Positions 7,850-14,974 of a stretch of 51,405 bases of DNA are shown in pieces. The notes below the pieces were generated by a model. That model ran no database searches. It was given only the letters and a program-made list of their open reading frames with translations, and was not told the origin of the DNA. How positions within the stretch are numbered: position 1 is the first letter of the stretch; each line of letters opens with the position of its first letter. Origin of the DNA: Acidimicrobiales bacterium (lineage in GTDB: Bacteria; Actinomycetota; Acidimicrobiia; Acidimicrobiales; Aldehydirespiratoraceae); the NCBI GenBank assembly GCA_029263195.1, contig JAJCXX010000073.1:1-51405 (forward strand), given 5' to 3'. The translations under genes were made by a program, and so were the position numbers.

Positions 7850-9484
7850 ATGAGATGGCGACTCGGGTTGGTGGTGATGCTGTTCGCAGCATCCGCGTGT
7901 GGCGTGGATGAGTCCGTTGTCGTCTCCCCAGAGTCGGCGGCCGACCTTCCAAGGACGACACTGCAACGGATCAGCATTGCTGTGACCGAATCGGTTGAGA
8001 CCCTCCCTCTTCCCGGGTGCCACACGATGTGGATCACGACCCACGATGACGAGCCCCCACCTGGGGCCTGTGAGCAGACGTCCTCGGTCCATCGCTTCAC
8101 CGCACGATATGAAGACGAGACGGTAACTTCGGTCGCCCTGGACGTGAGAGCTGATCCGTTGTTCGCCATGCAATTGGTCTCCCGGTCGCTGGCAGGGCGA
8201 CTGTTGTTGGTAGTGGTGGTGCCTCCCCCTGACGCAGCTGTGGTTCGATTGATCGACTCGGTCGGTGAGGTCGCGGACCAAGTCTCTCCGTCGGGAGATT
8301 TGGTTGCTCTCGCCGGATTGGGGTCCGATCTCACGGTGGAAGCAGTTTCCGTCGACGGAACAGTTATTGCCGAGTGCCCGCCTGATGGTGTGACCCTTGA
8401 AGGAATCACGTACGCCTGCACCCTCGCTCCTGGAGTCGCGGTTCCCGTCACCACGACCGCGGGCGTCACGACTACCACTGTCGGGGTTGATCCGGCCGCG
8501 GGGACGTCCGACATCACCGACGATGTGGCGGAAACCGTGCTGCTAGCCGAGTCTCCCGACGGAAGATTCACGTATTCGGCCTCGTACACCGGCGGTAGCG
8601 ACTCTCTGCTCAACGGCACGCTGATGGTCGACGATGGGAGCGGAGCGATGCCAGCGCTGCGCGACCCACGAGACAAGTTCGATGAGATCAACGACATGGT
8701 GTTCGGACCCGACGGGCTCGTGGCTTGGGCAACCGACGACTACACCTACGGACGCCTTATCTTCATCGGGCGTATCGACGACGGAGGCCGGGTGCTCGAC
8801 AGTCACGAGGTCGTCGATCCCAATATCCAACTGTGGGGGACCGGCACGTTCGACGACGCGGGAGTGCTCACGAGTCCAACCCGCGACAACCCCCCGGGAT
8901 ATGCCCACGACACGACCACCGACCCTTGGTTCGTTATGTCGGCGCAGCCCGTACCGCAAATCGAGACCGACCAGCCACTGGTCGGCGTGTTGGAAAGTGA
9001 GGGCTACTGGGCCCTCGACGACCCGGGGTTCTGGTACCGCGGCGACACACTCGGCCGTGACCCTGGCTGTGGAGCGAGCACTCTGTACAAGGATGACGCC
9101 GACGGGTACAGCCGAGTGCTTGATGCCGCGACCGAACTCGACCTCGTCGTCGACGTCGACGCAACGTCCTCCTCCCACTCCGGCGGGGCCTACACGGTCG
9201 GATCAATGCGAGCGGTGATCATCTCCACCGAGTGTCCCGACGAGTACGAAGGCCGACGCGTCTATTGGGGCATCGAGAGCATCGACTATGGAGATGGCGG
9301 TCCGCGATTCGAATCACCGCTGACCGTCTCGCTCGCTCTTGACGCCCCCGTAGCGGAGGTCCTGTCGGTCACTACCGTCATCCGCTCCGGCGGGGGCTGC
9401 TGCGACCAAATCGCAGCGCTTGAACTCGAGATCGAACAGCTCGACGGCACCGCTGCACTGATTGAGGTGCCAACGGGCTGGTGA
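7850..9484 (+). CDS. Secreted lipoprotein of unknown function
   Basis: About 544 residues from the ATG at 7850; an in-frame TTG at 7844 is an alternative start. The N-terminus MRWRLGLVVMLFAASACG is a type II signal peptide with lipobox ASAC, so the mature protein should be lipid-anchored on the outer face of the membrane. A Thr-rich stretch (VPVTTTAGVTTTTVGV, about 205-220) separates two parts. The second part contains repeated blade-like strands (AESPDGRFTYSASY, DMVFGPDGLVAW, GRLIFIGRIDDGG) that suggest a beta-propeller, though I cannot assign a family. It is divergent from the PAAR-domain gene with about 226 bp between starts, so the two may share a regulatory region. Nothing shows an enzymatic motif. 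Function is not recognised. Confidence 0.65.
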   Translation: MRWRLGLVVMLFAASACGVDESVVVSPESAADLPRTTLQRISIAVTESVETLPLPGCHTMWITTHDDEPPPGACEQTSSVHRFTARYEDETVTSVALDVRADPLFAMQLVSRSLAGRLLLVVVVPPPDAAVVRLIDSVGEVADQVSPSGDLVALAGLGSDLTVEAVSVDGTVIAECPPDGVTLEGITYACTLAPGVAVPVTTTAGVTTTTVGVDPAAGTSDITDDVAETVLLAESPDGRFTYSASYTGGSDSLLNGTLMVDDGSGAMPALRDPRDKFDEINDMVFGPDGLVAWATDDYTYGRLIFIGRIDDGGRVLDSHEVVDPNIQLWGTGTFDDAGVLTSPTRDNPPGYAHDTTTDPWFVMSAQPVPQIETDQPLVGVLESEGYWALDDPGFWYRGDTLGRDPGCGASTLYKDDADGYSRVLDAATELDLVVDVDATSSSHSGGAYTVGSMRAVIISTECPDEYEGRRVYWGIESIDYGDGGPRFESPLTVSLALDAPVAEVLSVTTVIRSGGGCCDQIAALELEIEQLDGTAALIEVPTGW

Positions 9485-9564
9485 CAATGGCCGATCCTCC
9501 GTGTTGCCCACGGAAGAAGGTTCTGTAGCCTCGGCCCCCGATTTCGGTGTGTGGGCGAGGTTTT

Positions 9565-9641
9565 TGGTCGGGACGGCGGGATTTGAACCCACGACCCCCT
9601 GCTCCCAAAGCAGGTGCGCTACCGAGCTGCGCCACGTCCCG
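9565..9641 (-). tRNA. tRNA-Pro (anticodon UGG)
   Basis: On the minus strand the gene reads from the acceptor CGGGACG (9641-9635) to its complement CGTCCCG (9575-9569), discriminator A and an encoded CCA (9567-9565). The anticodon arm CTGCTTTGGGAGCAG carries UGG, which reads proline CCA codons. The T arm contains GGTTCAAATCC. All four arms fold with canonical pairing. It lies alone between the lipoprotein gene and the Lrp-like gene. Confidence 0.97.
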
Positions 9642-9782
9642 TTTTCATCGGTCACCGTACGGCTTGGGCCGGTCGGCTACGACGCAGCAAGACTACCGTC
9701 GGCCCGCTGATACGCGCGGCGGCCACGACCTGGCTCAGGTGAGGTCGGGCAGCATCCCGTTGCCGAGGTGATCCAAGACGTC

Positions 9783-10208
9783 CTATGACTCTAGATGCCC
9801 GATCTCCGGAAACGAGCTGAAGGTCTCGACCACGACCTGTTTCAAGTGCGCAGTGTCGCGCACGCATATGTGGACGATGAAGTCGTTGGCCCCCGTCACG
9901 TGGAAGATGTTGGCCACCTCGCGCATGGGCTTCATGTGGTCGAGGAAGGCGCTGACCTCGTCGGCGTTCTGGCGACGAAGCCGCACCGAAACGATGGCTT
10001 GCATTCCGATGCCCAACACCGCTGGTTCGACGTCGGCGTGGAAGCCCTTGAGCACCTGTTCACGCTCCAGCCTCCGGGTCCGATCCGAGCAGGTCGACGG
10101 CGACACTCCGACTGCTGCCGCGACCTGCTTGTTGGACAGCCGTGCTTTGTGCTGAAGAAGCCTGATGATATGGAGATCTGTACTGTCTGGGACGCGAGAT
10201 GTGGCCAT
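9783..10208 (-). CDS. Lrp/AsnC-family regulator ending early at an in-frame amber codon
   Basis: 141 residues to the TAG at 9785-9783. The N-terminal helix-turn-helix (about 10-55, with NKQVAAAVGVSPSTCSDRTRRL) binds DNA; the RAM effector domain follows (about 65-141, with VTGANDFIVHICV). Family members normally run about 15-20 residues further, ending in a strand such as ETSLIFEH...LP. After the TAG the same frame continues for 15 codons, DVLDHLGNGMLPDLT, to a TGA at 9737-9735. Aligned with the family, LES-[TAG]-DVLDH fits the E-T-S-L-I-F-E-H strand, with the amber at a Ser position that needs only one base change from TCG. It is either a recent nonsense allele, a sequencing error or a readthrough product. 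It is divergent from tyrosine phenol-lyase, its probable target. Start ATG at 10208. Confidence 0.85.
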   Translation of the reverse strand: MATSRVPDSTDLHIIRLLQHKARLSNKQVAAAVGVSPSTCSDRTRRLEREQVLKGFHADVEPAVLGIGMQAIVSVRLRRQNADEVSAFLDHMKPMREVANIFHVTGANDFIVHICVRDTAHLKQVVVETFSSFPEIGHLES

Positions 10209-10211
10209 ATT

Positions 10212-10226
10212 CCGAATAGTATACGG
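10212..10226. promoter_or_regulatory. Candidate Lrp operator
   Basis: A 15-bp near-palindrome CCGAATAGTATACGG lies four bases upstream of the Lrp-family start, in the 93-bp gap shared with the tyrosine phenol-lyase gene. Twelve of fifteen positions match the reverse complement, of the form CCGnATAnTATnCGG with a variable centre. Lrp/AsnC regulators commonly bind such degenerate AT-centred palindromes beside their own gene. Binding here is inference. Confidence 0.4.
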
Positions 10227-10301
10227 CAGTGCTACCTACGGCGGCTGAATCAGTCAGAATTGGTGTTCAAATCCGGATAATCGTCGAATCAGGAGAACGT
10301 C

Positions 10302-11690
10302 ATGAATTCCTCCCACCGCACCTGGGCCGAGCCGTGGAAGATCAAGATGGTCGAGCCGATCCGCATGACCACCCAAGCCGAGCGCGAGGCGGCCATCGCC
10401 AAGGCCGGCTACAACACCTTCCTGCTCGAAGCCGACGACGTGTACATCGACCTGCTCACCGACTCCGGCACCTCGGCCATGTCGGACCAGCAGTGGTCGG
10501 CGCTGATGCTCGGCGACGAGTCCTACGCCGGATCGAAGAGCTTCTACAAGCTCGTCGAGGCTGTCCGCGACGTATACGGCTACGAGGAACTGATCCCCAC
10601 CCACCAGGGCAGAGGCGCCGAGCACATTCTCAGCCAGACCCTCATTTCCGAGGGCGACGTGGTGCCCGGCAACATGTACTTCACGACCACCCGCTTCCAT
10701 CAGGAGATGGCCGGCGGAAAGTTCGTCGACGTGATCCTCGACGAGGCCCACGACCCCCACAGCCTCCACCCGTTCAAGGGCAACATTGACATGGCGAAGC
10801 TCCGGGCGGTGGTCGACCAACACGGAGCCGAGCGGGTGCCCTATGTGTCGTTCGAGACCAACGTCAACATGGCCGGAGGTCAGCCGGTGTCGCTGGCCAA
10901 CATGAAGGAGGTCTACGAATACTGCTCGCCTCTCGGAATTCTCGTGATGCTCGACGCCACCCGCGCCGCCGAGAACGCCTATTTCATCCAGCAACGCGAG
11001 TTCGGCTACCACGACCAGCCGCTCGCCCAGATCTTGAGAGAGATGACGTCGTATTCCGATGGGGCGACTGTGTCGTCCAAGAAGGACAACCTCGTCAACA
11101 TCGGCGGATTCCTCGCAGTGCGCGATCCCGAACTGGCCCGTCGGGCCCGCTCGATGCTGGTGGCCTTCGAAGGACTCCACACCTACGGCGGCATGTCGGG
11201 ACGCGATATGGAGGCTCTGGCAGCCGGCATTCGCGAGATGGTGCAGACCGACGACCACATTCGCAGCCGGGTCGGTCAGGTCGAGTACATCGGCGACGCG
11301 CTGATCAAGGCCGGCATACCCGTCATCCGTCCGGTCGGAGGGCACGGCGTGTTCCTCGACGCCGGAACCATTCTCGATCATGTGCCGCAAGACCAGTTCC
11401 CGGCCCAGGCACTGGCCGCGGCGATCTACGTCGACTCGGGAGTGAGAGGTATGGAGCGCGGTGTCGTCTCGGCTGGGCGCGACCCGCAAACCGGCGAGAA
11501 TCGTCACCCGAATCTCGAACTGGTGCGGCTCACGATTCCGCGTCGTGTCTACACGCAGTCGCACATGGACGTGACCGCCGAGTCGGTCATCCGGGTCTAC
11601 GAGAAGCGCGAGAGCATCAGCGGCCTCCGGTTCACCTACGAGCCCGACACGCTCCGCTTCTTCCAAGCCCGCTTCGAACCCGTCACCTGA
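10302..11690 (+). CDS. tpl: Tyrosine phenol-lyase (beta-tyrosinase)
   Basis: A PLP enzyme of 462 residues in the beta-eliminating lyase family; it would split L-tyrosine to phenol, pyruvate and ammonia (EC 4.1.99.2). I favour this over tryptophanase because of the specificity residues. GNMYFTTTR (Phe127, Thr128) corresponds to Phe123/Thr124 of the Citrobacter enzyme. The GVRGMERG block puts Met384, Glu385 and Arg386 at Met379-Glu380-Arg381, where tryptophanases have V-E-I. LRFFQARF keeps the paired Phe near the C-terminus. The PLP lysine is the second Lys of SSKKDNLVN (Lys261); Tyr75, Asp218 and Arg221 also match. ATG at 10302 has AGGAG 7 bases upstream. It is divergent from the Lrp-type regulator and is followed by a long hairpin. 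Substrate is inferred from motifs, not tested. Confidence 0.88.
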   Translation: MNSSHRTWAEPWKIKMVEPIRMTTQAEREAAIAKAGYNTFLLEADDVYIDLLTDSGTSAMSDQQWSALMLGDESYAGSKSFYKLVEAVRDVYGYEELIPTHQGRGAEHILSQTLISEGDVVPGNMYFTTTRFHQEMAGGKFVDVILDEAHDPHSLHPFKGNIDMAKLRAVVDQHGAERVPYVSFETNVNMAGGQPVSLANMKEVYEYCSPLGILVMLDATRAAENAYFIQQREFGYHDQPLAQILREMTSYSDGATVSSKKDNLVNIGGFLAVRDPELARRARSMLVAFEGLHTYGGMSGRDMEALAAGIREMVQTDDHIRSRVGQVEYIGDALIKAGIPVIRPVGGHGVFLDAGTILDHVPQDQFPAQALAAAIYVDSGVRGMERGVVSAGRDPQTGENRHPNLELVRLTIPRRVYTQSHMDVTAESVIRVYEKRESISGLRFTYEPDTLRFFQARFEPVT

Positions 11691-11728
11691 CCCCGACCCG
11701 GTCCCACCCGACCCGACCCCACTCACCA

Positions 11729-11781
11729 CGAAATCAGGGCGCCCAGGCGACAATTCTTGTCGCCTGGGCGCCCTGATTTCG
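11729..11781. terminator. Perfect 24-bp hairpin between convergent genes
   Basis: Arms 11729-11752 and 11758-11781 are exact reverse complements, with loop ATTCT. The hairpin sits between the end of tpl and the convergent acyl-CoA dehydrogenase gene, where a bidirectional terminator would be expected. No T-run follows on either side. The stem is unusually long and perfect for a simple terminator, so a small mobile palindrome is a second possibility. Confidence 0.7.
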
Positions 11782-11806
11782 GATTGGGGACGGATTCAGG
11801 AGGGGG

Positions 11807-12973
11807 TTAGCGGGTACGGGGGAGGCCGAGATGGACTTCGGCTACGAGATTTCGGCTGATCTCGCTGGTGCCGCCGTAGATGGCGGTGACGGGGGAGTGG
11901 CGCAGGTTCTCCTCGATGCGACCACCCATGTGGGCGTCGGGCTCGTCGTGGGTGAGCAGACCCTCGGGGCCCAGCATGTCGTGGAACCAGCGGCAGTGCT
12001 TCTTGTAGCTCTCCGACGAAAATAGCTTCGTCATCGACCCCTCGACCCCGAACATCACCCCCTCTGAAGCGAGTGACGCTGTGTGGTATGCGAAGCCCCG
12101 GCAGACCTCCACATCGATCATCGCTCTGATCAACTTCTCGCGCACCGTCGGATCGTCGATCACAGCCGAGCCGTCGACACGAACGTTGGTCGTCGCCCAG
12201 TCGAGTGCCGCATCGATCACGGGAGGTGAGGGAAACTGCCCCCCGGCGATCCCGCGCTCGTACTTGAGTGCGGTCTTCATCACCGCCCAGCCACCGTTTA
12301 CGTCGCCAACTCGCCACGAGTCGTTGATGCGGACGTTGTCGTAGAACGTGGCGTTGGATCGCTCGGTACCCATGGTGTGAACCGGCTGGATTTCGATCCC
12401 GGGAGTGTCGAGCGGAACGAGGAAGAACGTGAGCCCCTTGTGTTTCGCCATGTCGGGATCGGTGCGGGTCAGCAGGATTACGTAGTCGGCAACATGGGCC
12501 ATGGTCGTCCACATTTTCGACCCGTTGATGATCCACTCGTCACCGTCTCGCACCGCACGGGTCCGGGCGGCCGCCACATCGGAACCCGATTCCGGTTCCG
12601 AATAGCCGAAGCAGCCGAGGGACTCGCCCGACAAGAGACGCGGCACCGCCTCGCCCTTCAGGAAGTCGCTGCCGTGTTCGAGAATCATCGACACCATCAC
12701 GATCGCCACACCCATGGCGTCGATCGGGGCACGAGCGAGCTGCAGCTCCTCGATCAACACCAGGCTCTCGATGGGGTCGCGGCCGCCGCCACCCAGCTCC
12801 TCGGGCACAGCCCCGCTCAGCCAGCCGCGATCGGCCATGGCTCGATGAAGCGCAGCGGAGTGGATCGTGCCGTCGTGGGTGGCGACGATCATGTCCTCAG
12901 TGAGGTTGTCGGCCAGGAACTGCTTGACCTCGGCTCGGAACTCGACGGCGTCGGGTGGAAACGAGAAATCCAT
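11807..12973 (-). CDS. Acyl-CoA dehydrogenase
   Basis: FAD-dependent acyl-CoA dehydrogenase of 388 residues that would introduce a trans-2 double bond into an acyl-CoA. Visible blocks are the N-terminal helical domain, the flavin-binding middle strand domain FGYSEPESGSDVAAART (about 117-133), WIINGSKMWTTMAHVADY, and the C-terminal AIYGGTSEISRNLVAE. Its ATG overlaps the stop of the upstream dehydrogenase gene by one base (TGATG on the minus strand), so the two are translationally coupled. In steroid-degrading actinobacteria, paired FadE genes of this layout form alpha2-beta2 enzymes with one active site per heterodimer. The pairing and wider context suggest a similar arrangement here; the substrate is not determined. 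Housekeeping fatty-acid oxidation is the alternative. Confidence 0.88.
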   Translation of the reverse strand: MDFSFPPDAVEFRAEVKQFLADNLTEDMIVATHDGTIHSAALHRAMADRGWLSGAVPEELGGGGRDPIESLVLIEELQLARAPIDAMGVAIVMVSMILEHGSDFLKGEAVPRLLSGESLGCFGYSEPESGSDVAAARTRAVRDGDEWIINGSKMWTTMAHVADYVILLTRTDPDMAKHKGLTFFLVPLDTPGIEIQPVHTMGTERSNATFYDNVRINDSWRVGDVNGGWAVMKTALKYERGIAGGQFPSPPVIDAALDWATTNVRVDGSAVIDDPTVREKLIRAMIDVEVCRGFAYHTASLASEGVMFGVEGSMTKLFSSESYKKHCRWFHDMLGPEGLLTHDEPDAHMGGRIEENLRHSPVTAIYGGTSEISRNLVAEVHLGLPRTR

Positions 12974-13989
12974 CAGACCCCCCCTCTCACACCGAACTCA
13001 GCATCGGCCAAGCGGGCGTACTCTGCCGACGGGTCGCCCAGCTGAAGAATCCAACCAGTGGCCCGTCGATGAAACAACTGGATGTCGTACTCCTCGGCAA
13101 ACCCGTAACCGCCGTGGTATTGCAGGGAGCGGTCGGTGGCGAATCGGGCCGACTCCGCCGAGAACAGCAGAGCCATGCCGCTCAGTCGTGAGGCATCGGG
13201 CTCTCCGGTGTCGAGCGCCCACAGCGCACGATTCGCCAGTAGGAGAGCGCCTTCGAGATTGGTAGCTGCGTCAGCGAGGCCGTGTTGAACAGCCTGAAAT
13301 GTCCCCACCGGGACCCCGAACTGTTCACGCTGAGTCACGTATTCGACCGTGATCTCGATCGATCGCTGGGCCAGCCCGACATAGGCGATCGACATCAAGG
13401 CCCGCCACTCATCGACGGCCCGCTGCCAGACGGCACCGGCGTCGCTGCCGTTCATCATCGTCTGGCTCGTCGACACGTCTCGGTCGGCGATGGGCAGGTC
13501 GGCGGTGTTGCGGGGGCCGCCCCCTGGAGCGACCGACTTTGTGAGTTTGATCGCCGATCCGTCGTGGGAGACCACCATGTCGGCCACCGCTCCGGCCGGA
13601 ACGAGCCGGGCCAATCCGTCGACAGGCTGTCGCAGGGCGAGCGTGGCGATCGACCGGCCGTCGACCAACTCTGCGACCGTGTCAGGGTCGGCCCCGATCG
13701 TGTTGACGACACGGGAGGCCACTGTGTGTTCGACCAGCGGCACCGGGGCGAGATGTCTTCCCCATTCTTGGACGACGATCGCCATCTCGCGCAGGCTGGC
13801 ATCGCCGCCCCCGACATCGCCCGGCAGGGTCATGGCGACGGCCCCGGTCTCAGCGAGCTTGCTCCAGAGCGCAGCATCGTGGCCGAGTGGTTGGGCTCCG
13901 CGGACGGTCTCGACAGGACACTCGTTGGTGAAGAAGCCGGAGAAGGCCTGCCGTATGGCCTCCTCGTCCTCAGTCAGTCGGGTGTGCAT
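12973..13989 (-). CDS. Acyl-CoA dehydrogenase, short partner subunit
   Basis: 338 residues, shorter than typical dehydrogenases (about 380-410). The C-terminal domain is well conserved: GLAQRSIEITVEYVTQREQFGVPVGTFQAVQHGLAD and LQYHGGYGFAEEYDIQLFHRRATGW. The N-terminal helical part is present (LPGDVGGGDASLREMAIVVQEWGRHLAPVP). The middle beta domain is reduced and lacks a clear flavin-contact SEPxxGSD motif. That pattern fits the partner subunit of a heteromeric FadE, which completes the active site with the gene downstream. It is first in a two-gene operon transcribed toward the tpl hairpin; the gap to the arsR stop is about 48 bp. The start ATG at 13989 has no strong alternative. Substrate unknown. 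Confidence 0.85.
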   Translation of the reverse strand: MHTRLTEDEEAIRQAFSGFFTNECPVETVRGAQPLGHDAALWSKLAETGAVAMTLPGDVGGGDASLREMAIVVQEWGRHLAPVPLVEHTVASRVVNTIGADPDTVAELVDGRSIATLALRQPVDGLARLVPAGAVADMVVSHDGSAIKLTKSVAPGGGPRNTADLPIADRDVSTSQTMMNGSDAGAVWQRAVDEWRALMSIAYVGLAQRSIEITVEYVTQREQFGVPVGTFQAVQHGLADAATNLEGALLLANRALWALDTGEPDASRLSGMALLFSAESARFATDRSLQYHGGYGFAEEYDIQLFHRRATGWILQLGDPSAEYARLADAEFGVRGGV

Positions 13990-14037
13990 GACTGTCGATT
14001 CTCGCCCGTCGCGTCGCTGCTAGTCGAAACGGGTCGG

Positions 14038-14379
14038 TCAGCAGGCTCGATCGGAGGATCCCAAGGCCGCACACATGCTGTCGATCCGATCGGGCTCGAG
14101 GCTGAACCACGCCCACTTGCCCCGCTGCTCGCGCTTGATGATTCCGGCCTTCACCAACTGGCTGAGGTGATGGCTGACGGTGGCCTGAGACTTGCCCGTG
14201 GGAGTAGTGAGGTCGCACGCGCAGGCCTCGCCGGTCTCGGATGCCGCGATCAGACTCACCAGCCGAAGGCGAACCGGATCGGCCAGCGCCTTGAGTAGAT
14301 CGGCGAGCGTCTTGGCGTCGTTGTCGGTGAGAGGTGTGTCCATCAGAGGTGCACAGCAAGGAATGATCTGCTCTGGCAT
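14038..14379 (-). CDS. arsR: ArsR-family arsenic-responsive repressor
   Basis: 113 residues from ATG 14379. An upstream in-frame ATG at 14421 would add 14 residues that overlap the operator region and is less likely. Winged helix-turn-helix: LADLLKALADPVRLRLVSLI, then GKSQATVSHHLSQLVKAGIIKREQRGKWAWFSL. The metal-binding cysteines are Cys8-Cys9 near the N-terminus (IIPCCAPL) plus Cys53 and Cys55 in EACACDL. An N-terminal Cys pair plus a Cys near residue 55 is the arsenite site described for Corynebacterium glutamicum ArsR. The protein should repress until As(III) or an organoarsenical binds. It is divergent from arsI, and two matching operator copies lie between the genes. Confidence 0.9.
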   Translation of the reverse strand: MPEQIIPCCAPLMDTPLTDNDAKTLADLLKALADPVRLRLVSLIAASETGEACACDLTTPTGKSQATVSHHLSQLVKAGIIKREQRGKWAWFSLEPDRIDSMCAALGSSDRAC

Positions 14380-14381
14380 GA

Positions 14382-14451
14382 AGACATATTGACAGATCTC
14401 GATATGTCTGGCAATGTTCATCTCGAGTCATATCGACAGATATCGATACGA
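14382..14451. promoter_or_regulatory. Twin ArsR operator candidates
   Basis: Copy 1 contains the inverted repeat AGACATAT (14382-14389) and ATATGTCT (14402-14409). A related 23-bp block at 14385-14407 recurs at 14429-14451 with 18 of 23 bases the same, 44 bp away, which is about four helical turns. The first copy touches the arsR start and the second lies on the arsI side, as expected for a divergent promoter controlled from both ends. Assignment to ArsR is inference from position. Confidence 0.6.
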
Positions 14452-14511
14452 CAGTGGCTCAACAAGACGAAGACAACCCAATCGAAGAACTCAGATACCC
14501 AGGAGACAATC

Positions 14512-14970
14512 ATGCGATTGCAACTAGCACTCAACGTCAGCGACATCGACACCGCCGTCGACTTCTATTCGAAGATGTTCGGCACCGAACCGGCCAAGCG
14601 TAAGCCGGGATACGCCAACTACGAGATCGCTCAGCCGCCCCTGAAGCTCGTTCTCATCGAGAACAGCGACGGCGGAGGCACCCTCAACCACCTCGGCGTC
14701 GAGACCGAGACCTCCGGTGAGGTAGTCGATGCCGAAGGCCGACTCGGACAGGCCGGCCTCGATCCCACCGAGGTTGAGGACACCACGTGCTGCTACGCCG
14801 AGAAGACGGAGACCTGGGTCCACGACCCGGACGGCGCATCATGGGAGTGGTACGTCAAGACTGCCGACGCCGAACAGATGGCGAACTCGGTACGCGACGG
14901 CGAGTCGTCGAGCGCATGTTGCACCGAAGAGCCGATGACACAGCCAGCGATGACGGCCAGCTGCTGCTGA
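14512..14970 (+). CDS. arsI: ArsI/CadI-family C-As lyase (VOC dioxygenase)
   Basis: 152 residues from ATG 14512, preceded by AGGAG; the frame is open upstream, but those codons overlap the operator. A single vicinal-oxygen-chelate domain: LALNVSDIDTAVDFYSKMFG, a metal-ligand candidate His60 in LNHLGVE, the vicinal Cys93-Cys94 in EDTTCCYAEK, WVHDPDG and Glu112 in WEWYVK. The Cys pair is the trivalent organoarsenical site of ArsI, which breaks C-As bonds using Fe(II) and oxygen. The C-terminal tail adds two more Cys pairs (136-137 and 151-152), seen in some ArsI/CadI proteins. Its position divergent from an As-type ArsR supports organoarsenical detoxification over a generic cadmium-induced role. 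No arsM, arsB or acr3 lies beside it. Confidence 0.88.
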   Translation: MRLQLALNVSDIDTAVDFYSKMFGTEPAKRKPGYANYEIAQPPLKLVLIENSDGGGTLNHLGVETETSGEVVDAEGRLGQAGLDPTEVEDTTCCYAEKTETWVHDPDGASWEWYVKTADAEQMANSVRDGESSSACCTEEPMTQPAMTASCC

Positions 14971-14974
14971 TCGA

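Noticed and set aside
10302..11690. Tryptophanase assignment for the beta-eliminating lyase
   Set aside because: The Met-Glu-Arg block and FTTTR loop match tyrosine phenol-lyase; tryptophanases have Val-Glu-Ile and a different loop.
10254..11753. About 500-codon minus-strand frame opposite the tyrosine phenol-lyase gene
   Set aside because: The plus-strand protein is unmistakable; the antisense frame shows only codon-bias composition (many His, Val, Gly, Asp).
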